Source of the DNA: Microcystis sp. T1-4
GTDB lineage: Bacteria > Cyanobacteriota > Cyanobacteriia > Cyanobacteriales > Microcystaceae
Length of the DNA stretch: 57,472 nucleotides
Direction: 5' to 3'
Assembly: GCF_000297435.1 (NCBI RefSeq)
Contig: NZ_CAIP01000415.1
Span: 1-57,472, forward strand
The position numbers were made by a program, and so were the translations under genes. Positions within the stretch are counted from its first letter, which is position 1. Each line of letters starts with the position of its first letter. This document shows positions 1 to 7,192 of the stretch, one piece after another. Under the pieces are notes generated by a model. That model was not told where the DNA came from, did no database searches, and saw nothing but the letters and a program-made list of their open reading frames with translations.

Positions 1-3
1 AAA

Positions 4-24
4 CCCCCCCGACTGTCGGGGGGG
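4..24. repeat. C/G-rich perfect hairpin
   Basis: Seven C plus GAC faces GTC plus seven G around a single T, giving a perfect 10-bp stem. Very similar hairpins occur near 34460-34473 and 52610-52629, so this is a dispersed repeat of the genome and not a gene-specific terminator. There is no T-tract after it. Confidence 0.7.
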
Positions 25-70
25 CAAGGGGGGGGAGAGTCCGGCCTCTGGATTTTCAGTGGAGACATTG

Positions 71-164
71 AGAATCTAAGCTGTCTCGTTGAACAAGGAA
101 TTTCCGATAGTGATCTGGAAAGAATCCCCCGTCACAGCGTAGCTTGACGGTGGGAGTATGTCAA
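71..164 (+). mobile_element. Right-end remnant of an IS200/IS605-type element
   Basis: The segment ends in a hairpin (CCGTCA at 129-134 paired with TGACGG at 145-150, extended by CCC/GGG) followed by GGGAGTATGTCAA. This layout, an imperfect hairpin just before a short conserved terminus, is how right ends of cyanobacterial IS200/IS605 elements look. A related terminus in the opposite orientation is at about 21978-21992. No transposase is present in the first 200 bases; the rest of the element, if any, lies outside the window. The assignment rests on pattern recognition and is moderate. Confidence 0.45.
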
Positions 165-204
165 AATCAAAAAACTAACCGCAGCAGCAAGACAAGAAAG
201 CGCA

Positions 205-807
205 ATGATTCCTACCGTTATTGAAACCACAGGCCGGGGCGAACGCGCCTTCGATATCTACTCCCGACTACTCCGGGAAAGAATCGTTTTTTTGGGACAA
301 GAAGTAACCAGCGACCTAGCTAACCTAATCGTCGCCCAATTACTCTTTCTAGAAGCAGAAGACCCCGAAAAAGATATTTACCTGTATATCAACTCCCCCG
401 GGGGTTCCGTTTCGGCCGGATTAGGGATTTTTGACACCATGAATCAAATCCGTCCCGATGTCAGCACCATTTGTATTGGTTTAGCTGCCAGTATGGGGGC
501 TTTTCTCCTCAGCGCCGGCAAACCGGGCAAAAGAATGAGCCTACCCAACTCGCGGATCATGATTCACCAACCCCTCGGCGGCGCCCAAGGTCAGGCCACC
601 GATATCGAAATTCAGGCCAAAGAAATTCTCTATCTCAAACAATTACTCAATCAACACCTAGCTAGTCATACGGGTAAACCTCTCGACCTCATCGCCGAGG
701 ATACGGAAAGGGATTTCTTTATGTCCGCCGAAGAGGCCCTGGACTATGGTTTAATCGATCAAGTCATCGATCGCAGTCCTTCCGCTTCTAACCCTCCCAG
801 TAAATAA
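205..807 (+). CDS. clpP: ATP-dependent Clp protease proteolytic subunit
   Basis: This is the 200-residue serine peptidase ClpP, which assembles into a barrel and degrades proteins delivered by Clp ATPases in the cytosol. The catalytic triad is complete: Ser96 in GLAASMGAF, His121 in MIHQPLGG and Asp170 in TERDFF. YINSPGGSV near residue 61 is the family's substrate-binding glycine-rich strand. Length and start agree with the family. Cyanobacteria carry several ClpP paralogues plus the inactive ClpR, and the intact triad rules out ClpR; which numbered paralogue it is cannot be decided here. It stands alone, with no clpX or clpR beside it. Confidence 0.96.
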   Translation: MIPTVIETTGRGERAFDIYSRLLRERIVFLGQEVTSDLANLIVAQLLFLEAEDPEKDIYLYINSPGGSVSAGLGIFDTMNQIRPDVSTICIGLAASMGAFLLSAGKPGKRMSLPNSRIMIHQPLGGAQGQATDIEIQAKEILYLKQLLNQHLASHTGKPLDLIAEDTERDFFMSAEEALDYGLIDQVIDRSPSASNPPSK

Positions 808-1017
808 TCATGATCGGGTAGGCCCTGTCTACCCAGATTTTTGTAAATATTTAGTAAACAGAAATTAATCATCGATCATCGTTATTAATCCTAAGTAACA
901 GTGAAAAGTTCTAGCGGATTGGGTTAAGATCGAGACGTAACCCGAAAAAAATTGCAACAGGAATCGGTAGAAACACCCGGTGGGTTATTAACGGAAATTT
1001 TTTTACTGGCAATCCCT

Positions 1018-1479
1018 ATGAACTATCATCCGCCCTCACAGCCCCTGCCCGCCCCCTGTATTATTGACTCTGGCGTGGTCATCGCTAAAGAAGATATGCG
1101 TCGTCTCCTTGATGATATCGGACGAGTTCGCTACATCCATAGTCTCGAAGGGGTGATTCAGAGTGAAGGGGAGGGATGGATAGTGGAAGTTTTCGCCGAT
1201 TATCAGCAAAGCACCCTAGTTGCTAACTACAGTCTTTATCTGAATACCTATAGCTTCGATTATCTGCGTTTAACCCGCTCTCCTGACGGTGAAACCTATT
1301 TTGATCTGATCCAAGACAATCGGCAATTACGGCTGATTCCCCTGAGTAATCCACTGCAAGACCCCGATATGAAAGCCCGTCTCAATGCCGATACCCTCGA
1401 AGCTATGGTTACTCAGGTACTTTCTGCTAAGTGGGATGTACAGTTTGAAGACGAAGACGACAACGATTGCCCCTTTTAG
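1018..1479 (+). CDS. Conserved cyanobacterial hypothetical protein
   Basis: The protein is about 153 residues from the ATG at 1018; an in-frame TTG at 952 would add 22 residues, but the added part reads like non-coding sequence, so the ATG is preferred. No catalytic motif is seen. The protein is soluble, has mixed alpha/beta character and ends in a very acidic tail (FEDEDDNDCPF). I recognise it only as the sort of conserved protein found in cyanobacteria; the function is unknown. It lies directly upstream of tgt on the same strand, separated by a repeat array. Confidence 0.7.
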   Translation: MNYHPPSQPLPAPCIIDSGVVIAKEDMRRLLDDIGRVRYIHSLEGVIQSEGEGWIVEVFADYQQSTLVANYSLYLNTYSFDYLRLTRSPDGETYFDLIQDNRQLRLIPLSNPLQDPDMKARLNADTLEAMVTQVLSAKWDVQFEDEDDNDCPF

Positions 1480-1496
1480 GCAGCGAGCAGAAATAC

Positions 1497-1569
1497 TGAT
1501 AACTGGTTACTGATAACTGGTTACTGATAACTGATAACTGATAACTGATAACTGATAACTGATAACTGA
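1497..1569. repeat. GATAACT heptamer tandem array upstream of tgt
   Basis: About nine head-to-tail copies of the heptamer GATAACT, some interrupted by GGTTACT variants, fill nearly the whole gap between the upstream gene and tgt. The array stops about five bases before the GTG start of tgt, so it occupies the place where a ribosome binding site would be expected. A longer array of the same heptamer lies at 28244-28372, again just before a GTG start. Confidence 0.9.
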
Positions 1570-1573
1570 AACA

Positions 1574-2698
1574 GTGGGATTTTCCTTTGAATTAATCGCC
1601 AGGTGTCCCCAAACCGGTGCGCGGGTTGGGGTTTGGCATACTCCCCACGGACCGGTAGAAACACCCCGTTTTATGCCCGTGGGAACTTTGGCCACGGTGA
1701 AAGGTTTGACCCCCGCTCAAATCGCCAGCACGGGGGCGCAAATGATTCTCGCTAATACCTATCACCTGCATCTGCAGCCCGGAGAAAGTATTATCGAGAA
1801 AGCCGGAGGTTTACACGATTTCATGGCGTGGAATCAGCCAATATTAACAGATTCGGGTGGATTTCAGGTATTTAGCCTTAGTCAACTGCGGCAAATTAAA
1901 GAGTCGGGAGTCACCTTTCGATCGCCCCGGGACGGTAGAATAATCGAAATTACGCCAGAAAAATCGATTCAGATTCAAAATGCCCTCGGTGCTGATGTGA
2001 TTATGGCCTTCGATGAATGTCCCCCCACAGGAGTCAGTCATGAGACCATGAAAGCATCCATAGAACGCACCTATCGCTGGTTAGAGCGCTGTCTGACGGC
2101 CCATCAACGACCTCAAGAACAGGCCTTATTCGCCATAGTCCAGGGGGGAATTTATGAGGATTTACGGGCAGCAGCGGCGGAATCTTTAGTAAAACTCGAT
2201 TTACCCGGTTACGCTATCGGTGGCGTGAGTGTGGGGGAAGAAACGAGCCTAATTCATCGCATTGTCCAGATAACTGCCCCTTTACTCCCCGAAAATAAAC
2301 CCCGTTACCTGATGGGAGTGGGAACCTATCGAGAAATGGCCAAGGCGATCGCTAGTGGCATAGATCTGTTTGATTGCGTCATTCCCACCCGTTTTGGTCG
2401 CCATGGCACGGCTTTGGTGCGGGGAGAGCGTTGGAACCTCAAAAATGCCCGTTTTAAGGAGGATTTCGCCCCTTTAGACGAGACTTGTCCCTGTTACACC
2501 TGTCAACACTTTAGCCGTGCCTATCTAAATCATTTAATTAAATCGGGGGAAATGTTGGGTTATATTCTCTTATCTCTGCACAATATCGCCGAATTAATCA
2601 GATTTACCCGTGAAATTCGTCAATCTATCCTCGGGGGGACTTTTGCCCAAGATTTTGCCTCTTGGCTTGAGGATGCCGCAGATGTGACCCCAACGTGA
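1574..2698 (+). CDS. tgt: tRNA-guanine transglycosylase
   Basis: Tgt exchanges the wobble guanine of GUN tRNAs for a queuine precursor. All key features are visible in the 374 residues: the general base Asp93 in LTDSGGFQVF, the nucleophile Asp267 in LFDCVIPTRFGRHGT, and the zinc site Cys305, Cys307, Cys310 and His336. The start is the GTG at 1574, because the protein aligns from MGFSFEL and no ATG lies nearby. The gene begins right behind a heptamer repeat array, with no recognisable Shine-Dalgarno sequence. psbK follows 50 bases downstream, a neighbour pair that I recall from other cyanobacteria. Confidence 0.96.
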   Translation: MGFSFELIARCPQTGARVGVWHTPHGPVETPRFMPVGTLATVKGLTPAQIASTGAQMILANTYHLHLQPGESIIEKAGGLHDFMAWNQPILTDSGGFQVFSLSQLRQIKESGVTFRSPRDGRIIEITPEKSIQIQNALGADVIMAFDECPPTGVSHETMKASIERTYRWLERCLTAHQRPQEQALFAIVQGGIYEDLRAAAAESLVKLDLPGYAIGGVSVGEETSLIHRIVQITAPLLPENKPRYLMGVGTYREMAKAIASGIDLFDCVIPTRFGRHGTALVRGERWNLKNARFKEDFAPLDETCPCYTCQHFSRAYLNHLIKSGEMLGYILLSLHNIAELIRFTREIRQSILGGTFAQDFASWLEDAADVTPT

Positions 2699-2748
2699 TA
2701 AAATTTCAGCAAACGTTTAAAAATTTTCTTGTCAAGGTAGATAGAGAG

Positions 2749-2886
2749 ATGGAAACTGCACTTTTGTTGGCCAAATTGCCGGAAGCATACCAAATTTTCG
2801 ACCCCTTAGTCGATGTCTTGCCCCTGATTCCCCTATTTTTCCTCTTGCTGGCCTTTGTTTGGCAAGCATCCGTCGGTTTTAAATAA
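2749..2886 (+). CDS. psbK: Photosystem II reaction centre protein K
   Basis: PsbK is a 45-residue single-span thylakoid membrane protein of photosystem II. The sequence has the short precursor METALLLA followed by the mature KLPEAYQIFDPLVDVLPLIP and a hydrophobic helix ending in ASVGFK, which matches the family throughout. The start at 2749 is chosen over the upstream in-frame ATG at 2695, which overlaps the tgt stop and would add an unrelated 18-residue extension. A purine-rich AGAGAG lies just upstream. It is probably co-transcribed with tgt or driven from within its end. Confidence 0.95.
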   Translation: METALLLAKLPEAYQIFDPLVDVLPLIPLFFLLLAFVWQASVGFK

Positions 2887-2897
2887 ATCGACTTTCA

Positions 2898-3000
2898 ATT
2901 ATCAGTTATCAGTGAGCAGTTATCAGTGAGCAGATTTGAGTTTTAAGTAAAATGACATCTTTTCACGGTTTACTGTTTACTGATTACTGAAAAAGCTTAC
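2898..3000. repeat. Dispersed repeat (AGTTATCAGTGAGCAG ... TTACTGAAAAAGCT)
   Basis: This intergenic stretch matches, in the opposite orientation, the stretch at about 27812-27945 behind the sugar nucleotidyltransferase gene. Shared blocks include CAGATTTGAGTTTTAAG, the GTTTACTG/ATTACTG series and CTGAAAAAGCT. It is a dispersed repeat built from the same words as the heptamer arrays. Confidence 0.65.
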
Positions 3001-3004
3001 CAGA

Positions 3005-3667
3005 TTAAAACAAAGTCCCAGTTAAATCAGCACCAGTTAAGTCCACATCTTCTAAAACTGCCCCGCGCAAATCCGCATAACTGAGATCCGCACCCCGGAA
3101 ACTGGCCCCGGTGAGATCGGTAACAAATCCATCTCTTTCGGGACTAGCACGAAAATTAACCCGGCAAAGTCGGCAATCGGCGAAATTAGCTCGATATAAC
3201 AGGGAGCCGCTCAGATTAGCATAGTTGAGATCGGCTCCGCGAAAGTTAGTTTTGCCTAAGTCCGTGCGTTGGTCGGAAGTGGAGCGAAAATCCGCATCGA
3301 TTAATAGGGCCTGCTGGAGATTAGCACTGTTGAGATTAACACCGTTTAAGACGGCTTTGGTTAAATAAGCGGCTTCTAAATTGGCTTCGATCAGATTAGC
3401 CCCGCTTAAGTCCGCATCGCGTAAACAAGCTCGATAAAAGTCCACTTGACTTAAATCTGCTCCCCAGAGAATAGCCTCACTTAAATCCGCTTCTCTCAGC
3501 AGCGATCGCGCGAGGCGTATTTTTCCTAACCGCGCCTGTCGCAGATCAGCACGGCAAAAATTGACTCCTGGGAGGATAATATTAGTTAAGTCGCCTTCCC
3601 GCAAATTAATCCCCTGAAAATCTCTTTCTCCCTCCCGATAGCGTTGACAAAGTTCTTCTAGGAGCAT
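3005..3667 (-). CDS. Pentapeptide-repeat protein
   Basis: About 220 residues made almost entirely of A(D/N)LXX pentapeptides (for example ADLSGANLIEANLEAAYL), which fold into a right-handed quadrilateral beta-helix. Such proteins are abundant in cyanobacteria and mostly of unknown role. The start is placed at the internal Met that gives MLLEELCQRYREGERDFQGI, the usual N-terminal cap of this family; the longer reading frame starting at 3706 adds 13 residues that do not look like part of it. There is no signal peptide, so it is probably cytosolic. Confidence 0.9.
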   Translation of the reverse strand: MLLEELCQRYREGERDFQGINLREGDLTNIILPGVNFCRADLRQARLGKIRLARSLLREADLSEAILWGADLSQVDFYRACLRDADLSGANLIEANLEAAYLTKAVLNGVNLNSANLQQALLIDADFRSTSDQRTDLGKTNFRGADLNYANLSGSLLYRANFADCRLCRVNFRASPERDGFVTDLTGASFRGADLSYADLRGAVLEDVDLTGADLTGTLF

Positions 3668-3750
3668 GGAATTTTTTTCACTATCATAATTGACGCAAAA
3701 TGTCAACAGAAAATTATAGCCAAAAAAAAACCGACTTTAAAAACCAACGA

Positions 3751-3981
3751 TGTTCTTGTGGCGGGAACGTTGGGGGGAAAAAGGCGTTAAATATCTGCGA
3801 GTGGTAATGTCTTTTCTGTGGGACTTTCCATAATCAAGACATCAACGCCGTGGTAAATATCAAGGTCGCCGGTGGGCAATCGGAGACTTTAAACGGACTT
3901 GGGGGACAGCATCAGAATACCCCTAAGGTAGCGGCATCCCCCGAAGTGTCAACCGGTCGGAAGCAACCCACAAACAGCTAA
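3751..3981 (+). pseudogene. Relic of the C-terminus of a TnpB (IS200/IS605 OrfB) protein
   Basis: Read in one frame, the stretch shows both halves of the TnpB zinc ribbon, CSCGG at 3751 and CLFCG at 3808, followed by the RuvC-III-like motif in the form HNQDINAVVNIK and a C-terminal tail ending GRKQPTNS and a stop at 3979. An in-frame TAA at 3805, just before the second Cys pair, and the missing N-terminal three quarters show that it is dead. The first CXXC is also damaged (CSC). Intact TnpB is an RNA-guided nuclease of about 400 residues. Confidence 0.75.
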
Positions 3982-3996
3982 TTGAAGCTGCTTCGT

Positions 3997-4716
3997 TTAA
4001 CCCCGGCGGCGAGTCTTGCTGATTAAGCCTCCCAGTCCCAGCAGTCCCAGACCCAACAGGGCAGAGGGTTCGGGGACTAGTTTTGGGGTTTGTGTGAAGG
4101 TGTTAGTGAACGAGGAGAACTGTGCAGTAGCACTCGTGTATGTGACGGTGTCGAGGATGAACAACTCCGTTATTCCAGCGGGGACAGGAAGCGGTCCAGC
4201 CGTGGAGCCGTCGATTGACGTTAGTGTAGAGAGAAGCACCGACCCCGGTCCTGACCAGTCGCCAGTAAAGATATCCTTCGTCACTGTAATCCCAGCAGTT
4301 CCCGCAGGCACGTCCGAACCCAAGGATATATCTTTGAACGTCGCACCGCTACCAGGCGCAATTGAGACTTTGTACGCCAGAACATAGGGAGCGCCAGCAG
4401 ATACCAAGGGGCCAAACCGATTGTAGGCAAATCGGTGCACGTCTCCCGCTGGATTCGGCATAAAATCGATGCCCAAGGCCCCCAGGTCACGAAAATCAGC
4501 GGCACTTGTGGTTAGGGTCGAATTACCTACATATATCTTATCCCCGTCTTGACAGCCATTAGGGAGGGCAAGGAATGCACTAAGAAACTGGCCAGGAGCA
4601 CAGGCTGTTACCGCTTGGGCTTGGGCGGGGGCAGTGGCGACTACTAGGGAACCGGCGATCATTCCTAGTGCTCCGGCGGTGCAGGAGGCTAGGCTTAAAG
4701 CGGATTTGAAATTCAT
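3997..4716 (-). CDS. PEP-CTERM sorting domain protein
   Basis: The 239-residue protein starts with a signal peptide (hydrophobic core followed by APAQAQA) and ends with the exosortase sorting signal VPEPSALLGLGLLGLGGL followed by SKTRRRG: the PEP motif, a transmembrane helix and a basic tail. Such proteins are exported, processed by exosortase and anchored or released at the cell surface. The middle part is low in recognisable domains and contains only two cysteines. It stands alone; a second PEP-CTERM protein is at 23619. The substrate or partner is unknown. Confidence 0.88.
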   Translation of the reverse strand: MNFKSALSLASCTAGALGMIAGSLVVATAPAQAQAVTACAPGQFLSAFLALPNGCQDGDKIYVGNSTLTTSAADFRDLGALGIDFMPNPAGDVHRFAYNRFGPLVSAGAPYVLAYKVSIAPGSGATFKDISLGSDVPAGTAGITVTKDIFTGDWSGPGSVLLSTLTSIDGSTAGPLPVPAGITELFILDTVTYTSATAQFSSFTNTFTQTPKLVPEPSALLGLGLLGLGGLISKTRRRG

Positions 4717-5026
4717 TAGTTTTGTTGTGTCTTAATGGTACATATCGGTCTTCAAAAGCATCCCATTTTGTGGCCTTCAAAGGATGACACATACCCCTTA
4801 CTCGAAAAAGAGTGGCTACAGTGTTTGGCTGTTTATATTTTGAATCCCTTAGAGATTATAACGTCAACTATTTAAAAATGTCAATCTTCATAATCACTTA
4901 GCCTGCATTATTCATGAGAGCAGGGTAAAAAACCCAGGGGAGCATCTCACCTTTGTAACCCCTAAATCAGGTATTATGTCAAACTATTTTGAAAGCCTTA
5001 CTAGAAACCAGTTTTAGGGACAAGCA

Positions 5027-5148
5027 TAAGTAGGTGGGTGGAATTAAATATAAAATGAACCTAGGTTGGGTTGAAGCATGAAACCCAACGCCCGATTATG
5101 TTACGCTACCGCTAACCCATCCTACAAATAATTGTGCCTACCTACTTA
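5027..5148. repeat. 122-bp MITE-like repeat, copy A
   Basis: The element begins TAAGTAGGTGGG and its other end, read from the opposite strand, begins TAAGTAGGTAGG, so the termini are inverted repeats matching at 11 of 12 positions. Inside are two predicted stem-loops, one with TTGGGTT/AACCCAA arms and one around the GTTACGCTACCGCTAAC core. A copy of exactly the same length lies at 30491-30612. No coding capacity. The surrounding 4717-5486 interval holds no gene that I can support. Confidence 0.8.
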
Positions 5149-5443
5149 ATTACTCACTTGCCCAAATGAGATGCTCCCAAAACCCAGTTTTCTTGATTCG
5201 TGTCCCTTACCCCGGCCCCTCTCCCTTTCTGGGCTATCCCTTATAGGGATATTTCTTAACAATTTTTTCAGGAAGCAATCCAAGCCTTATTCTGACTTGA
5301 TTTCAGTTTTTTCTTTTCGCTGAAACCCTGGATTTCCTATTCGAATGCTTCGCCCGTACTTTTTCAGCTTTAGAAAAATGGTATGACAATCCAAAATCCA
5401 AAATTATTAAATCATCGCCTAATTCGGCAGGCCCCCCGGCTGA

Positions 5444-5488
5444 CCAACGACTCCTAACCCCAGCAACAAACTTTTTGCCGCAAACCCT
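5444..5488 (-). repeat. End of an AGGGTTTGC element at the 3' end of the arsR-type gene
   Basis: On the minus strand the sequence AGGGTTTGCGGCAAAAAG starts at 5488 and is followed by a T/G-rich stretch. The same terminus occurs at 6010-6048, 30635-30655 and 52561-52578. The last one is the end of a complete 240-bp element. Here the element end supplies the last two bases of the TAG stop codon of the regulator gene. Confidence 0.75.
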
Positions 5489-5849
5489 ATTTAGGGAGAT
5501 GGAAAGCCGGCAGACTCTCGAATTCTCGGACTCGTTGACGCATTTGCTGACTAATACGATCGCAAACCACCTGACAGAGATCATAGATCACAGGGTCGGT
5601 AATTTGATAGTAAACGCTGACTCCTTGGGGTTGCCGCGAGATAATTCCCGCTTGGGTTAAAGCTTTCAGGTGTTTGGAGAGATTGGCCTGGCCTAGTCCG
5701 GTCGCTTCAGCGATTTCTTTACCATTCATCGCGCCTAATTGCAAGCAACTGAGAATCTGTAGGCGACTGACTTCTGACAGGACTTTGAAATAGTCCGCCA
5801 CCGAAGCGAGGACGAGGCTAGAGGTTTGGGGGGAGAAACTGTCTAACAT
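5487..5849 (-). CDS. ArsR/SmtB-family transcriptional regulator
   Basis: A 120-residue winged-helix protein: ADYFKVLSEVSRLQILSCL is the typical first helix of the family, GKEIAEATGLGQANLSKHLK is the helix-turn-helix, and GVSVYYQI is the wing. ArsR-type proteins are homodimeric repressors released by metals, sulfide or redox change. There is no CXC metal motif in the recognition helix; the only cysteines are near residues 35, 92 and 96, so the signal cannot be named. The stop codon TAG is formed by the end of a repeat element, so the native C-terminus may have been altered. An inverted repeat at 5911-5930 is a candidate operator. Confidence 0.88.
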   Translation of the reverse strand: MLDSFSPQTSSLVLASVADYFKVLSEVSRLQILSCLQLGAMNGKEIAEATGLGQANLSKHLKALTQAGIISRQPQGVSVYYQITDPVIYDLCQVVCDRISQQMRQRVREFESLPAFHLPK

Positions 5850-5910
5850 AGGTAAGTAATAAAGTGACCGGTTAAAAAGGCTGACAATAGGTGATCGTTT
5901 AAAACTTTAT

Positions 5911-5930
5911 AACTATTGACTACTATAGTT
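5911..5930. promoter_or_regulatory. Inverted repeat, candidate operator of the ArsR-type regulator
   Basis: AACTAT at 5911-5916 and ATAGTT at 5925-5930 form a perfect 6-bp inverted repeat with 8 bases between the arms, about 60 bases upstream of the regulator's start codon. ArsR-type repressors often bind AT-rich inverted repeats in their own promoter. The functional assignment is inference from position and symmetry. Confidence 0.4.
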
Positions 5931-6009
5931 TAACTGGAGAGGTCACTAGAGTCTAGTGGGCAAACTCGATCGAGATTGGGTCATTCAGGAATCTACTGCT
6001 GCAAGAGTG

Positions 6010-6048
6010 CCTCCTAACTCCACCAACAGACTTTTTATCGCAAACCCT
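6010..6048 (-). repeat. Second end of the AGGGTTTGC element family, at the 3' end of the DUF6398 gene
   Basis: On the minus strand AGGGTTTGCGATAAAAAG starts at 6048 and is followed by a stretch closely matching the copy at 5444-5488 (both contain the GTTGGTGG/GTTGCTGG and GGTTAGGAG blocks). As in that copy, the terminal AG is used as the end of the TAG stop codon of the gene above it. Confidence 0.7.
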
Positions 6049-7057
6049 AACTATCAGCGAGCATGGTAGTGATTAACTGCCGGACCGTAGTGCTAGGATG
6101 GTTCTCTAAATTGCTTGGTAAAGCCCATTCTGAGTCAAGATAGGACATCTTCAGTAAATCTCTCACTTGTTTTGATTTAGCTTGTCCTGTACTTTGAGCA
6201 ACCCCAAAAGCCTGATAAAGTTCTGTGGCCGAAATGTGGGGATTTTGAGTAGGATCGAAGAGAAAATTGACCATTCCTAGGGCGTGAGTAATGCCGGCAG
6301 CCCAGGAATTGGCTTTACCTTTTTCTAGGGGAGAGGGACGCTTACGAGCTAAAGTTGCGGTTAATTGGCGAATAAGTTGGGCGTATTCTTCATTAAGATA
6401 TTGAGCGGCAAATTTATCAGTAATAGTGGTAATTTCTTGATATTTGGCCTGCATTGCCTTGGGAACATTTTCCGATTTAGGAACAGCTGGGGGCGTTTTT
6501 TTCGATGTTGCTGCCGCTTGCTGTTTGGCGTGCTGTTCAGCATTATATTTTTCTTGAAAAGCTGTTAAACCCTCCTGACTGGTGATATCAAAACCCTGCT
6601 GATGCGCTTGTAACAGGAGATTTTTCATAAAACCGCCACTGTTGGGATCGTTCATCAGTTGACTAAAGCGATCGCCTAATTGCTCTAAATATTTAATAAT
6701 AGCCTTAGCCTGAGTTAATTTATATTCTCGTCCCAAAAATTGCCAAAAACTAATTAATTCAGGGATAGCGTCCTCGGTTTCCGTCGGATCGAGGATAGTA
6801 ATTTTGCGTGGTAAAATCTTCTCCATTAAGATCTGCACATCAGCCTTAGTCATGGTAGCAAGGGTATAACCTTCATAGAGATAGCCCAACTCGATAAAGC
6901 TGGCAATCCAACCACCACCTTCTTCTTTTTCTTGATAATAGGCCTCTCCCTCTGGCGAATTGATATATTCCTCGATCGCTCCAGTAATATAATCTTCTAA
7001 TAAGGGTTCGGCTTCATCGTAGTCTAAATTATCTAATTGTCGGATATTAAAAGTCAT
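6047..7057 (-). CDS. DUF6398 domain-containing protein
   Basis: The 336-residue protein has two parts. The first 170 residues contain many acidic residues and the pattern EYINSPEGEAYYQEKEEGGGW; I do not recognise this part. After an A/K/P-rich linker, residues from about 210 carry LARKRPSPLEKGKANSWAAGITHALGMVNFLFD and then an HTH-like stretch (ATELYQAFGVAQSTGQAKSKQVRDLL), which I recognise as DUF6398. No enzyme motif is evident, and the function is unknown. The HTH-like part hints at nucleic-acid binding, but that is inference. The stop codon is completed by a repeat element end. Confidence 0.75.
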   Translation of the reverse strand: MTFNIRQLDNLDYDEAEPLLEDYITGAIEEYINSPEGEAYYQEKEEGGGWIASFIELGYLYEGYTLATMTKADVQILMEKILPRKITILDPTETEDAIPELISFWQFLGREYKLTQAKAIIKYLEQLGDRFSQLMNDPNSGGFMKNLLLQAHQQGFDITSQEGLTAFQEKYNAEQHAKQQAAATSKKTPPAVPKSENVPKAMQAKYQEITTITDKFAAQYLNEEYAQLIRQLTATLARKRPSPLEKGKANSWAAGITHALGMVNFLFDPTQNPHISATELYQAFGVAQSTGQAKSKQVRDLLKMSYLDSEWALPSNLENHPSTTVRQLITTMLADS

Positions 7058-7192
7058 AACTCTAGTTTTCCTGCGAGGCTTCCCTTTAATTTTAGGGGAT
7101 TAGCTGACCGACGACCAAACTGACGCTAAAATAGTCTTTGCTGTCCGGGGTTGTTGCTTGCTCCTGACGGTGGTTGTAACCGGTAACTGAAC

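Noticed and set aside
4016..4387. 123-codon frame opposite the PEP-CTERM gene
   Set aside because: It is antisense to a gene with a signal peptide and a PEP-CTERM signal; a shadow frame.
5303..5584. 93-codon frame overlapping the ArsR gene
   Set aside because: It overlaps the regulator in another frame and covers repeat DNA; no protein features.
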